Source: Urechidicola croceus (GTDB taxonomy: Bacteria; Bacteroidota; Bacteroidia; Flavobacteriales; Flavobacteriaceae). From it: 64,000 bases of DNA. The position numbers and the translations under genes were made by a program. Location of the stretch: NCBI GenBank assembly GCA_905181865.1, contig CAJIZG010000002.1, forward strand, positions 186,001-250,000, read 5' to 3'. The notes under the pieces are model-generated. The model was not told the origin of the DNA. It saw nothing but the letters and a program-made list of their open reading frames with translations, and did not search any database. This document shows positions 9,084 to 18,800 of this stretch, piece by piece; the stretch's first letter is position 1, and each line of letters begins with the position of its first letter.

Positions 9084-10622
9084 ATGTTAATTATGAAATA
9101 CAAATCAATTTTCAAACTAATGGTAGTACTCGGAGTCATATTACTTTTGAGTTGTAAAGAAGAACAAGAAAAGAATCCACGTCCAAATGTGGTCATCATT
9201 TTAGCAGATGATTTGGGGTATGGAGATCCACAAGTGTACAATTCAGAATCTAAAATACCAACACCACATATTGATGGTTTGGCAAAAGAGGGGATGCGAT
9301 TTACAGATGCGCATACACCAAGTAGTGTGTGCACACCAACACGTTATGGTTTGTTAACAGGTCGGTATGCTTGGCGAACCGAGTTAAAAAAGAGTGTGTT
9401 ATGGATGTGGGATAAACCATTGATAGCGAAAGATAGATTGACATTCCCAAAGATGATGAAAGCGGAAAACTACAATACGGCCTGTATTGGTAAATGGCAT
9501 TTAGGTTGGCGATGGCCATCGAATCGAGGAGAAGGGTTTATGAATGATACCATTCCTATTGGAGATTATGGTCTCAAAGGAAGACATAAATTGTACGAAA
9601 AGATCGATTTTTCAAAAACGATTGGAGGAGGTCCTTTAGAAGCGGGGTTCGATTATTATTTTGGAGACGATGTGCCAAATTTTGCACCCTATACTTTTTT
9701 CGAAAATGATAGATTAGTTAAAGCACCAGATTTAATCAAACCCAACGATATGTATGGTGGACCAGGGCCAATGGCTGAAGGATGGAAATTGGAAGAGGTG
9801 ATGCCAACAATTACCAAAAGAGCGGTAAAATATATTGCCGAAAAATCCAAAGAAGTGCAACCTTTCTATTTGCACTTTACCTTAACAGCGCCGCATACTC
9901 CGATTGCTCCTACTAATAACTTTAAAGGGAAGAGTGAAGCAGGATTGTATGGTGATTTTGTAAACGAAGTAGATTGGTCTGTTGGTCAAATTGTAGAAGC
10001 GTTGAAGAAGTCGGGAGAACTTGAAAATACCTTAATTATATTTAGTTCAGACAATGGATCACCTCAAAGAGATGGAACTAACATGGGGGGAGCAATTGCC
10101 TCGGTAAAAAAACACGGGCATGACCCCAGTAGACCGTGGAAAGGAATGAAGGCAGATATTTGGGAAGGTGGTCATCGCGTGCCATTTATTGCGGCTTGGC
10201 CGAAAAGAATAAAGGCAAATACAGTGAGCGATCAAGTCATTTGTTTGACAGACGTAATAGCTTCAGTAGCATCTATTTTAGGTATTGAAAAGGGAAAAGG
10301 TGAAATGGAAGATAGTTTTGATATTTCTCCAATATTGTTTGGAAATGAAACCACCGTTAGAACATCTATAATTCATCATTCGATAGATGGAACGTTTGCT
10401 ATTAGAAAGGGTAATTGGAAATTAATTTTAGGAAAAGATTCAGGCGGTTTTAGTAAAAACCTTAAAATTAAAGGGATTCCGGTTGAAACGGAAGGGCAAT
10501 TGTATAATTTGTCTAAAGACCCGTCAGAGAATAGTAACCGCTATGCCATGCATCCCGATAAAGTAAAAGAATTAACATATTTGTTGAATGGCCAAAAAGC
10601 TGTTGGATATACGAATAGATAA
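9084..10622 (+). CDS. S1-family arylsulfatase-like sulfatase, lipoprotein
   Basis: A 512-residue sulfatase with lipobox LLLSC (Cys near residue 24), PNVVIILADDLGYGD (metal Asp pair), signature CTPTRYGLLTGR from Cys83, IGKWHLGW near residue 135, and SSDNGSPQRDG near 325. Several motifs (SSVCTPTRYG, GKWHLGW, HSIDGTFAIRKGNWK) closely resemble the sulfatase at 47908-49500, so the two are paralogues of the same S1 subfamily. An alternative start 6 bases downstream (ATGAAATAC) gives a more usual signal peptide. It would desulfate oligosaccharides in the periplasm or at the cell surface. It follows a 280-base gap and is followed by gene debris. Confidence 0.9.
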   Translation: MLIMKYKSIFKLMVVLGVILLLSCKEEQEKNPRPNVVIILADDLGYGDPQVYNSESKIPTPHIDGLAKEGMRFTDAHTPSSVCTPTRYGLLTGRYAWRTELKKSVLWMWDKPLIAKDRLTFPKMMKAENYNTACIGKWHLGWRWPSNRGEGFMNDTIPIGDYGLKGRHKLYEKIDFSKTIGGGPLEAGFDYYFGDDVPNFAPYTFFENDRLVKAPDLIKPNDMYGGPGPMAEGWKLEEVMPTITKRAVKYIAEKSKEVQPFYLHFTLTAPHTPIAPTNNFKGKSEAGLYGDFVNEVDWSVGQIVEALKKSGELENTLIIFSSDNGSPQRDGTNMGGAIASVKKHGHDPSRPWKGMKADIWEGGHRVPFIAAWPKRIKANTVSDQVICLTDVIASVASILGIEKGKGEMEDSFDISPILFGNETTVRTSIIHHSIDGTFAIRKGNWKLILGKDSGGFSKNLKIKGIPVETEGQLYNLSKDPSENSNRYAMHPDKVKELTYLLNGQKAVGYTNR

Positions 10623-10647
10623 AGTGTTGATTTTAAAAATTAATTCT

Positions 10648-10794
10648 ATGGACTTGAATCAAGAGGTGAAATTTCCAAAAAATCCGCTTCCAATTGTAAT
10701 AATGGGAGCAGGAAGTATGATTAAAGATACACATTTACCAGCCTATAAATCAGCGGGATTTCTTGTAAAGGGAATTTACAATAGGCTTAAGTAA
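10648..10794 (+). pseudogene. Gfo/Idh/MocA oxidoreductase, N-terminal remnant
   Basis: An ATG at 10648 opens 48 codons reading MDLNQEVKFPKNPLPIVIMG followed by AGSMIKDTHLPAYKSAGF and KGIYN. This is the start of a Gfo/Idh/MocA-type NAD-dependent oxidoreductase: beta strand, G-x-G-x-x dinucleotide loop, then the HLPAYKxAGF helix. After GIYN the frame runs into nonsense and stops at 10792. The rest of the domain (about 300 residues) is missing. It was probably part of the sugar catabolic operon. Confidence 0.7.
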
Positions 10795-10856
10795 TCAAAG
10801 ACGGTGTATATCAAGTACCACAAGGCGCTGGAATGAGTGTGGATTTGTTAGGATAG
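10791..10856 (+). pseudogene. Enolase-superfamily dehydratase, C-terminal remnant
   Basis: Directly after the Gfo/Idh/MocA fragment, in another frame, 21 codons read VIKDGVYQVPQGAGMSVDLL-G and end in TAG (10854). The pattern G-x-Y-x-V-P-x-G-x-G-x-S-V-D-L is the usual C-terminal tail of mandelate racemase/sugar-acid dehydratase enzymes. With no open frame upstream, it is a leftover tail; a deletion has joined it to the oxidoreductase head. The call rests on a short motif, so confidence is moderate. Confidence 0.5.
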
Positions 10857-11044
10857 TGAAATAAAGATTAACTTTTCTATAATGTTAGCGCTATGTAACT
10901 TTTTTTGGGTAAAAGCGAAGTTGAATTACTGCTTTTTCTTATTTTTTTCCTCTAAAAACGCTCTCTGCAATGTTAATTGGAACACTCTTTTTACGAAACG
11001 ACGATAGGAGCGTAGTGGAATGTGTGTGAAATGGTCTTTTGTTT

Positions 11045-12150
11045 TTATTGCCATTTTAGTGCACCATTGTGAGACTCTTCTAATGCATTAGAATTTTTTA
11101 ACTGATTGAGCATATTATTAAAATCATCCGGTTGTAACCAAAAACTATATTCCTGTGCTCTTTGCATCATTGCTGTATAAACATCCGGATTTTGTTTTTT
11201 TGTCAGTTTTTTTAAATAGACCAGGTTCTTTATCTGGTCGACCTCTTAAAATAACTGCATGACGATTTTGTAACAATTCAATAAATTCCTCTGGTGTGCT
11301 TACAGTTCGTTTCAGTTCAAAATTATCTGAACATATTTCAAAAGTACCTCTTACATCATGAGTATCTCCCATTCGAGTAGGAATAAATTGATTTTTATAT
11401 ACTATATCTATGGCTTCTTCAATTTCAAATTTTGTTCCTTCAATATAATTTGAAAAATAACTTTCAAAAAAGGCAAATGTTTTAAACTCTTCAGCATTCT
11501 TCGCGCTGTCTAAACAAGAATTTCTTAAAACACCGCTTAATTTTTGAAATAAATTTAATCTAATGGGATCATAAGGTTCTCCTATATGATTGTGCCTTTG
11601 CTGCTGCTGAAGTCAATATTTTAGTTGGTTTAGTAGATAATAGAGCTCCTATTTTTTTATTTAGTAAGTCGAATTCCTTATTTAATCTTAAAAGTTCTGA
11701 AATCTCTCTGGCTTTATCTCTAAACTCGTTTAATTTTTTTTCTCCACCTTTGTTTAATAATAGCAATAATTTTTCTTCAATTATTTCTACTGATAATGTT
11801 TTAAGTTCACCTCCTGTTAATCTACTAGGACTTAAGTTTTCTAGAAATGTTCTTTCTTGAGAAGTAACATATATATTTTTATATAGTGGATTGTCATTTT
11901 CTAATGGGCCATATCCTTTTGTGAATTTTAGGGTTACGCCAGGCCATTTTACAACTCTGTTTTGAGACGTGGTTAAATAAATGTTTGATTCTGGTGAGAT
12001 TGTATATTCAATCACAGTTCTATAACGTATTAATGACCCAGGATAATGTATTGAAAATAAAGGAAATAAGCGCCTATTTATAATTATAGCATCTTCGTCT
12101 TCAAAATTAGATGTATAGGCTTTTGGTAGAATTTTTCTTATTTTTTTTTA
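11045..12150 (-). pseudogene. AbiEi-Fic-like fusion gene, decayed
   Basis: Reading the minus strand across frames reconstructs one protein. From about 12145: ILPKAYTSNFEDEDAI and LFPLFSIHYPGSLIRYRT, resembling the AbiEi-type antitoxin wing domain. Then SNIYLTTSQN, PLYKNIYVTSQERTFLENLS (12015-11569), and after a frameshift GEPYDPIRLNLFQKLSGVL, FAFFESYFSNYIEGT and ELLQNRHAVILRGRPDKEPG (to about 11195). That is the N-terminal part of Fic/DOC-family AMP transferases. The catalytic HPFxxGNGR region is missing; the frame then jumps to a Fic-like C-terminus (QRAQEYSFWLQPDDFNNML) ending at 11045. Lesions: lost start, at least two frameshifts, and a deletion of the active site. It is dead as an enzyme. 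Confidence 0.65.
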
Positions 12151-12230
12151 AAAGCCTAATTATTTTTTGTGACTCACTTGGAATTGATGAACTCTATAAT
12201 ATTTCAGGTAAATTTGATTTCATATGAGTT

Positions 12231-12373
12231 TCTGCACTTAAGGGTGCAATATTTACAAGTGTATAATAATACCTGCACTTAAAAAGGTTATTTTATATAA
12301 TTTCTGCATTTAACAGCAATGCTTGCAATAATATATGTACTTAAAAATAAGTTTAAACAATTCCTGCACTAAT
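12231..12373. repeat. Degenerate CTGCACTTAA direct repeats
   Basis: Copies of a CTGCACTTAA-like decamer occur at 12232, 12273, 12304 (CTGCATTTAA), about 12335 (ATGTACTTAA) and 12364 (CTGCACTAAT), with steps of roughly 41, 31, 31 and 29 bases, in the AT-rich gap between the dead Fic-like gene and the sigma factor gene. They are too short and diverged for a CRISPR array. The rest of 12151-12451 shows no gene. Confidence 0.5.
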
Positions 12374-12451
12374 ATATAGATATAGATAAAAGTTAAGATA
12401 AATATCACTAATACGGCTATACAGCAATTACCATGTATTTTGTACTATAAT

Positions 12452-13063
12452 TTATTTTATGCTCAATTGGCTGTTGTTATTGTTGTATGCACCCATTAGA
12501 ATGAAAAGAATAATATTTGATCCAACATCTATTTTCTTTCTAATAATTGAATAGCCCTTACTGATATGTCCTTCTACACTTTTAATAGAAATATTAAGGT
12601 GGTCAGAGATTTCTATATTGGTAAGACCTTCTTTTTTACTAAGTAAGAAGACTTTCTTGCATTTTGGAGGTAAATTTTCAATTTCCTTTAAAACGATGGA
12701 AGTTAATTTTTTTAAAGTAGAATTATCCGTCTCTTCTACAATTTCATTCAGGGCAGTTACATATTCTATTTCTAGTGCTCTTTTAGATTGATCTTTCCAA
12801 TATTGATTGATGAAATCATTATAAATAGACTTGTATAGAAAACTTTGTATAGAATGCTTGGGGTTCAATTTTTTTCGATGCTCCCAGGTCTTTATAAATA
12901 CGTTTTGGACAATATCCTGGGCTAAATCATGATCATTGGTTAAACTCAGTGCGTATGCAAATAATTTACGGTCGTAAGTATCGATCAAATAAGAATAGGC
13001 CAATTCATCCCCTTTTTTAAGAGAATCGAATAATATTTTAGAGTTTTTATAGGCTCTTTCCAA
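12452..13063 (-). CDS. ECF sigma factor (FecI-like)
   Basis: A 203-residue sigma-70 family protein of the extracytoplasmic-function type. Region 2 covers about residues 12-85 (FDSLKKGDELAYSYLIDTYD, HDLAQDIVQNVFIKTWEHRK). Region 4 covers about 125-180, with a helix-turn-helix in LTNIEISDHLNISIKSVEGH. The C-terminus has a hydrophobic tail (IILFILMGAY), slightly unusual but seen in some Bacteroidota members. It would direct RNA polymerase to the susC/susD operon when released by the FecR protein encoded divergently at 13180. Usually sigma and anti-sigma genes are co-directional; here they share a 116-base divergent promoter region. Confidence 0.92.
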   Translation of the reverse strand: MERAYKNSKILFDSLKKGDELAYSYLIDTYDRKLFAYALSLTNDHDLAQDIVQNVFIKTWEHRKKLNPKHSIQSFLYKSIYNDFINQYWKDQSKRALEIEYVTALNEIVEETDNSTLKKLTSIVLKEIENLPPKCKKVFLLSKKEGLTNIEISDHLNISIKSVEGHISKGYSIIRKKIDVGSNIILFILMGAYNNNNSQLSIK

Positions 13064-13179
13064 ATTGAATTAAAAAAATATCTAGACGAATATAAAAAAA
13101 ATATTTGATAAAAAGCAAGGGTATTTGAATTTGGCTCTGTATTACTATAAACTAACGAATACTAAACTAAAATTATTTT

Positions 13180-14340
13180 ATGATTAATCCAGAGATCGAA
13201 AATCTCATAGTAAAGTATATTACACAATCAATCAATGCAAAAGAGTTAGATGTATTGGTCGATTGGATTCAAACCAAGAGTAATGTACAAGAATTCAAAA
13301 GTTATGTTAATACCCACTACGCAATCATTTTTAGTATGAATGAGTTAGATTCCGATAAAATAAAAAAAGAATTACTTTTAAGAATCCGAAAAGATAAATC
13401 GATATATTCAAAATTAAAGGTAAGATCCATTCTTAAATACGCCGCAATAGCAATTGTTTTTATTAGTGTAGGGTATTTCTACCAAGACTTTAGCAAAGTG
13501 CAATCAGTCAACGATGTTGTTCCACAAGAAGAATTTATTACCCTACAATTGGATGATGGTAATATTAAAATTATTTCAGAAGATGGAACTTCCAAAGTAA
13601 AAGATAAAAAAGGAAATGTTGTTGGCGAGCAAAATGGTGCACAATTAGTATATAATAATAAAGGAGAATTTGAAAAATTAGAATACAATACACTGAATAT
13701 ACCTTATGGTAAAAGATTTGAGTTACTGCTATCAGATGGTACCAAAGTACATTTAAATGCAGGAACCTCTTTAAAATATCCAGTTAAATTTTTAGAAGGA
13801 GAAATAAGACATGTTTTTCTGTCAGGAGAGGCCTATTTCGATGTTTCAGAAAACAAAGAAAATCCGTTTATAGTGAATGCTGACGATTTGAACATTGAGG
13901 TATTAGGTACAGCGTTCAATGTTTCGACATACCCAGAAGATTTAAATACAGATGTTGTATTGGTAGAAGGGTCTGTTAGTCTTTATACAGGTAAAGAAAA
14001 TGATGTTAAGAGCAATACCTTGTTGGAGCCAGGGTTTACAGGAAGTTTTAATAAAAAAGAAAAGAGCATTTCTACAAAACCAGTTATTACGAGTATTTAC
14101 ACCGCTTGGATATATGGCGAATTAGTTTTTAGGGATATTATGTTTTCAAATATTTTGAAGAAAATGGAGCGTCATTACAATGTTCAAATCACGAATACGA
14201 ATTTAAAACTGACAGATGAAAAGTTTAACGCAAGTTTTGGAGATGAACCGATAGAGAAAATTCTTAACTATTTCGAAATTACCTATGGTGTTGAATTTAC
14301 GATGGAAGAAAATAATGAAATTATCATTAGTGTCCACTAA
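13180..14340 (+). CDS. FecR-family anti-sigma factor
   Basis: A 386-residue inner-membrane regulator. The N-terminal cytoplasmic part (1-85) would bind the sigma factor, and one membrane span follows at about 87-107 (ILKYAAIAIVFISVGYFY). The periplasmic FecR domain follows (about 170-275: YGKRFELLLSDGTKVHLNAG, GEAYFDVSENKENPF), then a DUF4974-type C-terminal domain (about 312-385: FSNILKKMERHYNVQITN). The C-terminal domain contacts the N-terminal signalling domain of the SusC at 15827. The last codons and the stop are supplied by the left end of the IS element. Removing the element with one TAGTG copy would give an end of ISVKL instead of ISVH, so only the tail is changed. Confidence 0.93.
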   Translation: MINPEIENLIVKYITQSINAKELDVLVDWIQTKSNVQEFKSYVNTHYAIIFSMNELDSDKIKKELLLRIRKDKSIYSKLKVRSILKYAAIAIVFISVGYFYQDFSKVQSVNDVVPQEEFITLQLDDGNIKIISEDGTSKVKDKKGNVVGEQNGAQLVYNNKGEFEKLEYNTLNIPYGKRFELLLSDGTKVHLNAGTSLKYPVKFLEGEIRHVFLSGEAYFDVSENKENPFIVNADDLNIEVLGTAFNVSTYPEDLNTDVVLVEGSVSLYTGKENDVKSNTLLEPGFTGSFNKKEKSISTKPVITSIYTAWIYGELVFRDIMFSNILKKMERHYNVQITNTNLKLTDEKFNASFGDEPIEKILNYFEITYGVEFTMEENNEIIISVH

Positions 14341-15621
14341 AAGTTAAACAAAGTTCTTTGAAATTATTGTAAATCTGTATTTTAAGTCTCATTTTGAAGC
14401 GTGACGATTTGAAATGAATGTTATGTTCGTAAATTAAAGTTACGAATATGAATCAAGGTAAATATGTATTTTCTCAATTGGTTAAATTTCTTCCTCAACG
14501 TGTTTTTGATAGAATAACATCGAACTATTCTGGAAATAAATCTGTTAAGCATTTTACGTGTTGGAATCAATTATTATGTATGATTTTTGGTCAACTATCT
14601 GCTAGAGAAAGTCTGAGAGATTTGACAACTACTATAGAAGCACATCAATCAAAATCATATCATTTAGGATTTGGAAAAAATATAACTCGCAGTAACTTAT
14701 CAAAAGCAAATGAAAAACGCAACTACAAAATATTTGAAGAGTTTGCTAATCATTTAATTACCATTGCTCAACGAAAAAACAGCAATGATACTTTTGATAT
14801 AAAAGGCAATATTTATGCTTTTGATTCTTCAACAATTGACCTTTGTTTAAGTGTATTTTGTTGGGCTCATTTCCGTAAAACAAAAGCAGGAATAAAGTTG
14901 CATACGCTTTTTGATGTTAATACTCAAATCCCTGTATTTATTCATATTACAAAGGCAAACATACACGATGTTAATGCAATGGATGTTATCGATTATGAAC
15001 CATTAGCTTATTATATTTTTGACAGAGCTTATGTAGATTATCAGCGTCTTTATCGAATTACAAAAGCGAAAGCTTATTTTGTAGTTAGAGCAAAATCTAA
15101 TATAAAATTCAAAAGAATGTATTCAAATAAAGTGGATAAAACTACTGGTATTAAATACGATCAAATTGGAAAAATAGAAGGATTCTATACCTCTAAAGAT
15201 TATCCGAAAAGATTACGAAAAGTAAAATTCGTTGATAGCGAAAACGGAAAAAAATTAGTGTTTTTAACAAATAATTTTGAGTTATCAGCACAAGATATTG
15301 CATTGCTTTATAAACAAAGATGGCAAGTTGAATTATTCTTCAAATGGATAAAACAACACTTAAAAGTTAAAACTTTTTGGGGTAGAACAGAAAATGCGGT
15401 TCGCATACAAATTAACATTGCAATAATAACTTATTGCTTAATTTCTATAATTGCAAAAGATTTAAAAATCAATCGTTCAATTTATGAAATCATACAAATT
15501 TTATCAGCATCATTACTTGATAAAACTCCTGTAAATGAATTACTTATGAAATCAGATTACAATAATGTCAATGAACAAAATGCTAATCAACTGGTTTTTA
15601 ACTTATTTTAAGTGGACACTA
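14328..15621 (+). mobile_element. IS4-family insertion sequence
   Basis: About 1.29 kb bounded by inverted ends TAGTGTCCACT (14328-14338) and AGTGGACACTA (15611-15621), with imperfect similarity continuing inward (left AAAAGTTAAA, right rc TAAAATAAGTTAAA). It carries one transposase gene. TAGTG is present at both outer junctions (14328-14332, 15620-15624) and overlaps the ends, so it may be the target duplication; the exact boundary is ambiguous by a few bases. The element sits at the 3' end of fecR and separates it from susC. Confidence 0.85.
14448..15611 (+). CDS. IS4-family transposase (DUF4372 N-domain)
   Basis: A 387-residue transposase. The N-terminal 75 residues (YVFSQLVKFLPQRVFDRITS, FTCWNQLLCMIFGQLSARES) are the DUF4372 type. 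The DDE catalytic residues are visible as AFDSSTIDL (first Asp near residue 125), YIFDRAYVDY (second Asp near residue 192), and YKQRWQVELFFKWIK, which fits the Y-x2-R-x3-E-x6-K signature of IS4 transposases. The gene appears intact and fills most of the element. The stop lies inside the right inverted repeat. It is transcribed in the same direction as fecR and susC, so it could be co-transcribed. Confidence 0.93.
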   Translation: MNQGKYVFSQLVKFLPQRVFDRITSNYSGNKSVKHFTCWNQLLCMIFGQLSARESLRDLTTTIEAHQSKSYHLGFGKNITRSNLSKANEKRNYKIFEEFANHLITIAQRKNSNDTFDIKGNIYAFDSSTIDLCLSVFCWAHFRKTKAGIKLHTLFDVNTQIPVFIHITKANIHDVNAMDVIDYEPLAYYIFDRAYVDYQRLYRITKAKAYFVVRAKSNIKFKRMYSNKVDKTTGIKYDQIGKIEGFYTSKDYPKRLRKVKFVDSENGKKLVFLTNNFELSAQDIALLYKQRWQVELFFKWIKQHLKVKTFWGRTENAVRIQINIAIITYCLISIIAKDLKINRSIYEIIQILSASLLDKTPVNELLMKSDYNNVNEQNANQLVFNLF

Positions 15622-15746
15622 GTGTGAAATTATAATAAACTAAATTAACTACTAAATACTACTATGCCTATGATATAGACGCTGACACCTATTATATAAA
15701 ATGAAATTCAGCATCATTTCTTTCAAAAATTTATTGAAGAAAAAAA

Positions 15747-15771
15747 CCGGAAAATGCGGACACATTTCCCG
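15747..15771 (+). promoter_or_regulatory. Hairpin in the susC leader
   Basis: The arms CCGGAAAATG and CATTTCCCG are near-complementary (one bulge), with a short CGGACA loop, 56 bases before the susC start. No long T-run follows, so it is more likely an mRNA structure in the 5' leader than a terminator. Function unknown. Confidence 0.35.
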
Positions 15772-15826
15772 ATTTATATTGATGCGATTAATTAAAATTA
15801 TTAACCACACATAACACTACAAAAGT

Positions 15827-18800
15827 ATGAAAAAACTTCTTAATAAAAAGAGAAGCCTACATCGTCAATCTATAAAATTTGATTTAAAGATGAAGCTTAG
15901 TACATTATTAATGTTTGTTGCAGTATTTACACTGCAAGCAAATACTACTTATTCTCAAAAGACGAAGGTCTCTTTGGATTTGATAAATGTCCCTGTTGGA
16001 CACGTTCTTGAAGAGATTGAAAGTAAAACAGATTTTAAATTTGTTTATAAAATAAGAGATGTAAACTTGAACAGAATGATTACTGTAAAGGCCAATAAAA
16101 AGTTGGTGACTAAAATATTAAATAATATTTTTTCAAGCACAAATACTTCTTATAAGGTGCTCGATACTCAAATTTTTCTTGTTGAGAAAAAGTCTGACGA
16201 AGTTACTGCGATAAAGGAATTGCCATTGAAAATTATAGAAGTACAAGATATTGAAGTTTCCGGGTTCGTTACAGACGAAGATGGAAACCCATTACCTGGA
16301 GCAAGTATTCTTGAAAAAGGTACGACCAAAGGTACAGAATCTGACTTTGACGGGAATTTTTCTCTAAATGTTACTAATGCCAACGCTACTTTGGTTGTTG
16401 CATATATTGGGTATTTATCTCAGGAAATTGCAGTAGCAGGTCAAGAAGAAGTAGCAATCGCATTAATAGAAGATGCTGCGAATCTTGAAGAAGTGGTGAT
16501 TGTAGGATATGGTACCGTGAAAAAAAGTGATTTGACTGGTTCTGTTGGGCAGATGAAGGCTAAAGAAATCAATTCTTATCCCGCAACAAACGTGATGCAA
16601 AGTATGTCAGGTAGAGTGGCAGGTGTGCAAGTCATACAGTCTACAGGTGCACCAGGTGCTGGGGTCAGTATAAGAATCAGGGGTACCAATTCCGTTCAAG
16701 GTGGTAATGAGCCACTTTATGTAATTGATGGATTCCCTTATTCTGGTAGTCCAACTAATATCAACAATTCCGATATTGAAAGTATTGAAGTCCTAAAGGA
16801 TGCTTCTGCCACAGCTATTTATGGTTCCAGAGGTGCCAATGGTGTTGTTTTGATTTCAACGAAACAAGGTAAAGCAGGAAATACAAAGGTCGATATTGAA
16901 ACGAGCTATAGTTCACAAACTTTACGGAAGAAATTAGAGTTGATGAATGGAGAGGAATATGCCACAGTGGCTAACATTCAGGCAGAAAATGATGGAGTGC
17001 CATTGTATTTTACCCAACAAGAAGTTGCTGCATTTGGGGAAGGTACCGATTGGCAAGATTTGGTATTTCAAAAAGCACCCATAAAATCTACTAACATAAA
17101 TATAAGAGGCGGAAATGCATCGACACAATATTCCATTGGAGGAAGTGTATTTGGCCAGGAAGGGATAATTAAGGGCAGTGATTACAATAGATATTCGCTG
17201 AGAACCAATATCAATCATGAAATTAGTAAAAAATTCAGTTTGCGTTTATCAAATACCATGTCCTATTTGAGTAGAAAAAGAAGAGATAGTGGAGGAGGAG
17301 CCAGGGGAACCACATTGATCGGAGGAGTAATAGCATCAGCACCAATTTCAAATCCCTACAACGCTGATGGCACCTTAACTGTATTGGGGAATGCATATCC
17401 TTTTGTCCACGTTGGTTTGACAAACCCACTGAATTTCATCAACGAACAAGACAGTGAGGCGAAGACGAATGTTGTGCTGACTAACCTATCCTTTATCTAT
17501 AAAATTACCCCAGAGTTATCCATAAAACTGGCTGGAGGCATAGAGAACCGTGACAATCGCTCAGATACTTATACCACCCGTAATTTCCTCAATTCCCCTG
17601 GGTCGGCTAGTGTTAGTACAAATCAATTCAGAAGTTTGTTAAGTGAGAACACCATAAACTATGATAAAACATATGGAGAAAAACATCGGATTTCGGCGGT
17701 AGCAGGATTTACTTATCAGGACTTTATATCTACTTCACTTTCAGCTAGTGGAACGGGTTTTTTGAGTGATGTATTTGAAACACATAACCTGGGTGCATCC
17801 GCAACCCCAGGTATTCCATCGTCTGGATATTCAAAAGCAGTTTTGAGTTCCTATTTGGGACGCGTAAATTATTCCTATAATGACAAGTATTTGATGACTA
17901 TAAGTTTTCGGACTGATGGATCATCGAGGTATAGCGAGGGAAATAAATGGGGGTCTTTCCCATCAGCTGCTTTGGCATGGAGGATGGGAGAGGAGGATTT
18001 TATGAAAGAGGTTGATTTTATATCCGATTTAAAAATACGTACAAGTTGGGGGCTAACCGGTAGTCAGGCGATTAGTCCTTATACCACACTGAACCTCCTG
18101 AATGCTGGACTTACAGTAATCAATAACCAGCTCGTTAATACTTTTGCTCCTGGATCAAGGTTACCAGGTGATTTGCAATGGGAAACCACTGAACAATTTG
18201 ACATTGGATTTGATTTAGGCCTGCTTGAAAACAGGTTTTTTGTAACAGCAGATTATTATAACAAGACTACAAGTGATCTACTCAATACAGTGGTCTTACC
18301 TAGCTCGTTGGGCTTTACTTCTACTATTCAAAATGTTGGGTCTGTTCAAAATAGAGGTTTTGAGCTGGGAGTAACCGCCAAAGTATTGACTGGCGATTTC
18401 AATTGGGAATTGTCTTCCAATATATCTTTCAATCGAAACAAAGTAACCAAACTGTACAATGGGGAAGATATTTTTACTTCAAGGGTGTCTATTGTTGTAC
18501 TAAATGAGAATGTTCAAATCCTAAAGGAAGGGAGTCCGATTGGCCAGTTTTGGGGTTTTGTTGAAGATGGGTACGACGATGAAGGATTTATCAATATTGT
18601 TGACCAAAATGGAGATGGATCCATTAATTCTGAAGATAAAACATTTATAGGAGATGCTAATCCTGATTTTATTTATGGATTAAATTCAAACATGTCCTAC
18701 AAAAACTTCGAACTGTCTCTGTTTATCCAGGGTTCTCAAGGCAATGATATTTTTAATACGAGTGTCATCTTACCAACTAATGATTTTGGGCTAGGAATAA

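Noticed and set aside
10588-10650. Upstream start for the Gfo/Idh/MocA fragment inside the sulfatase
   Set aside because: The translation before 10648 is the sulfatase C-terminus read in another frame; family similarity begins only after the ATG at 10648.
12231-12373. CRISPR array
   Set aside because: The repeated unit is only about 10 bases, diverged and irregularly spaced; no cas gene is nearby.
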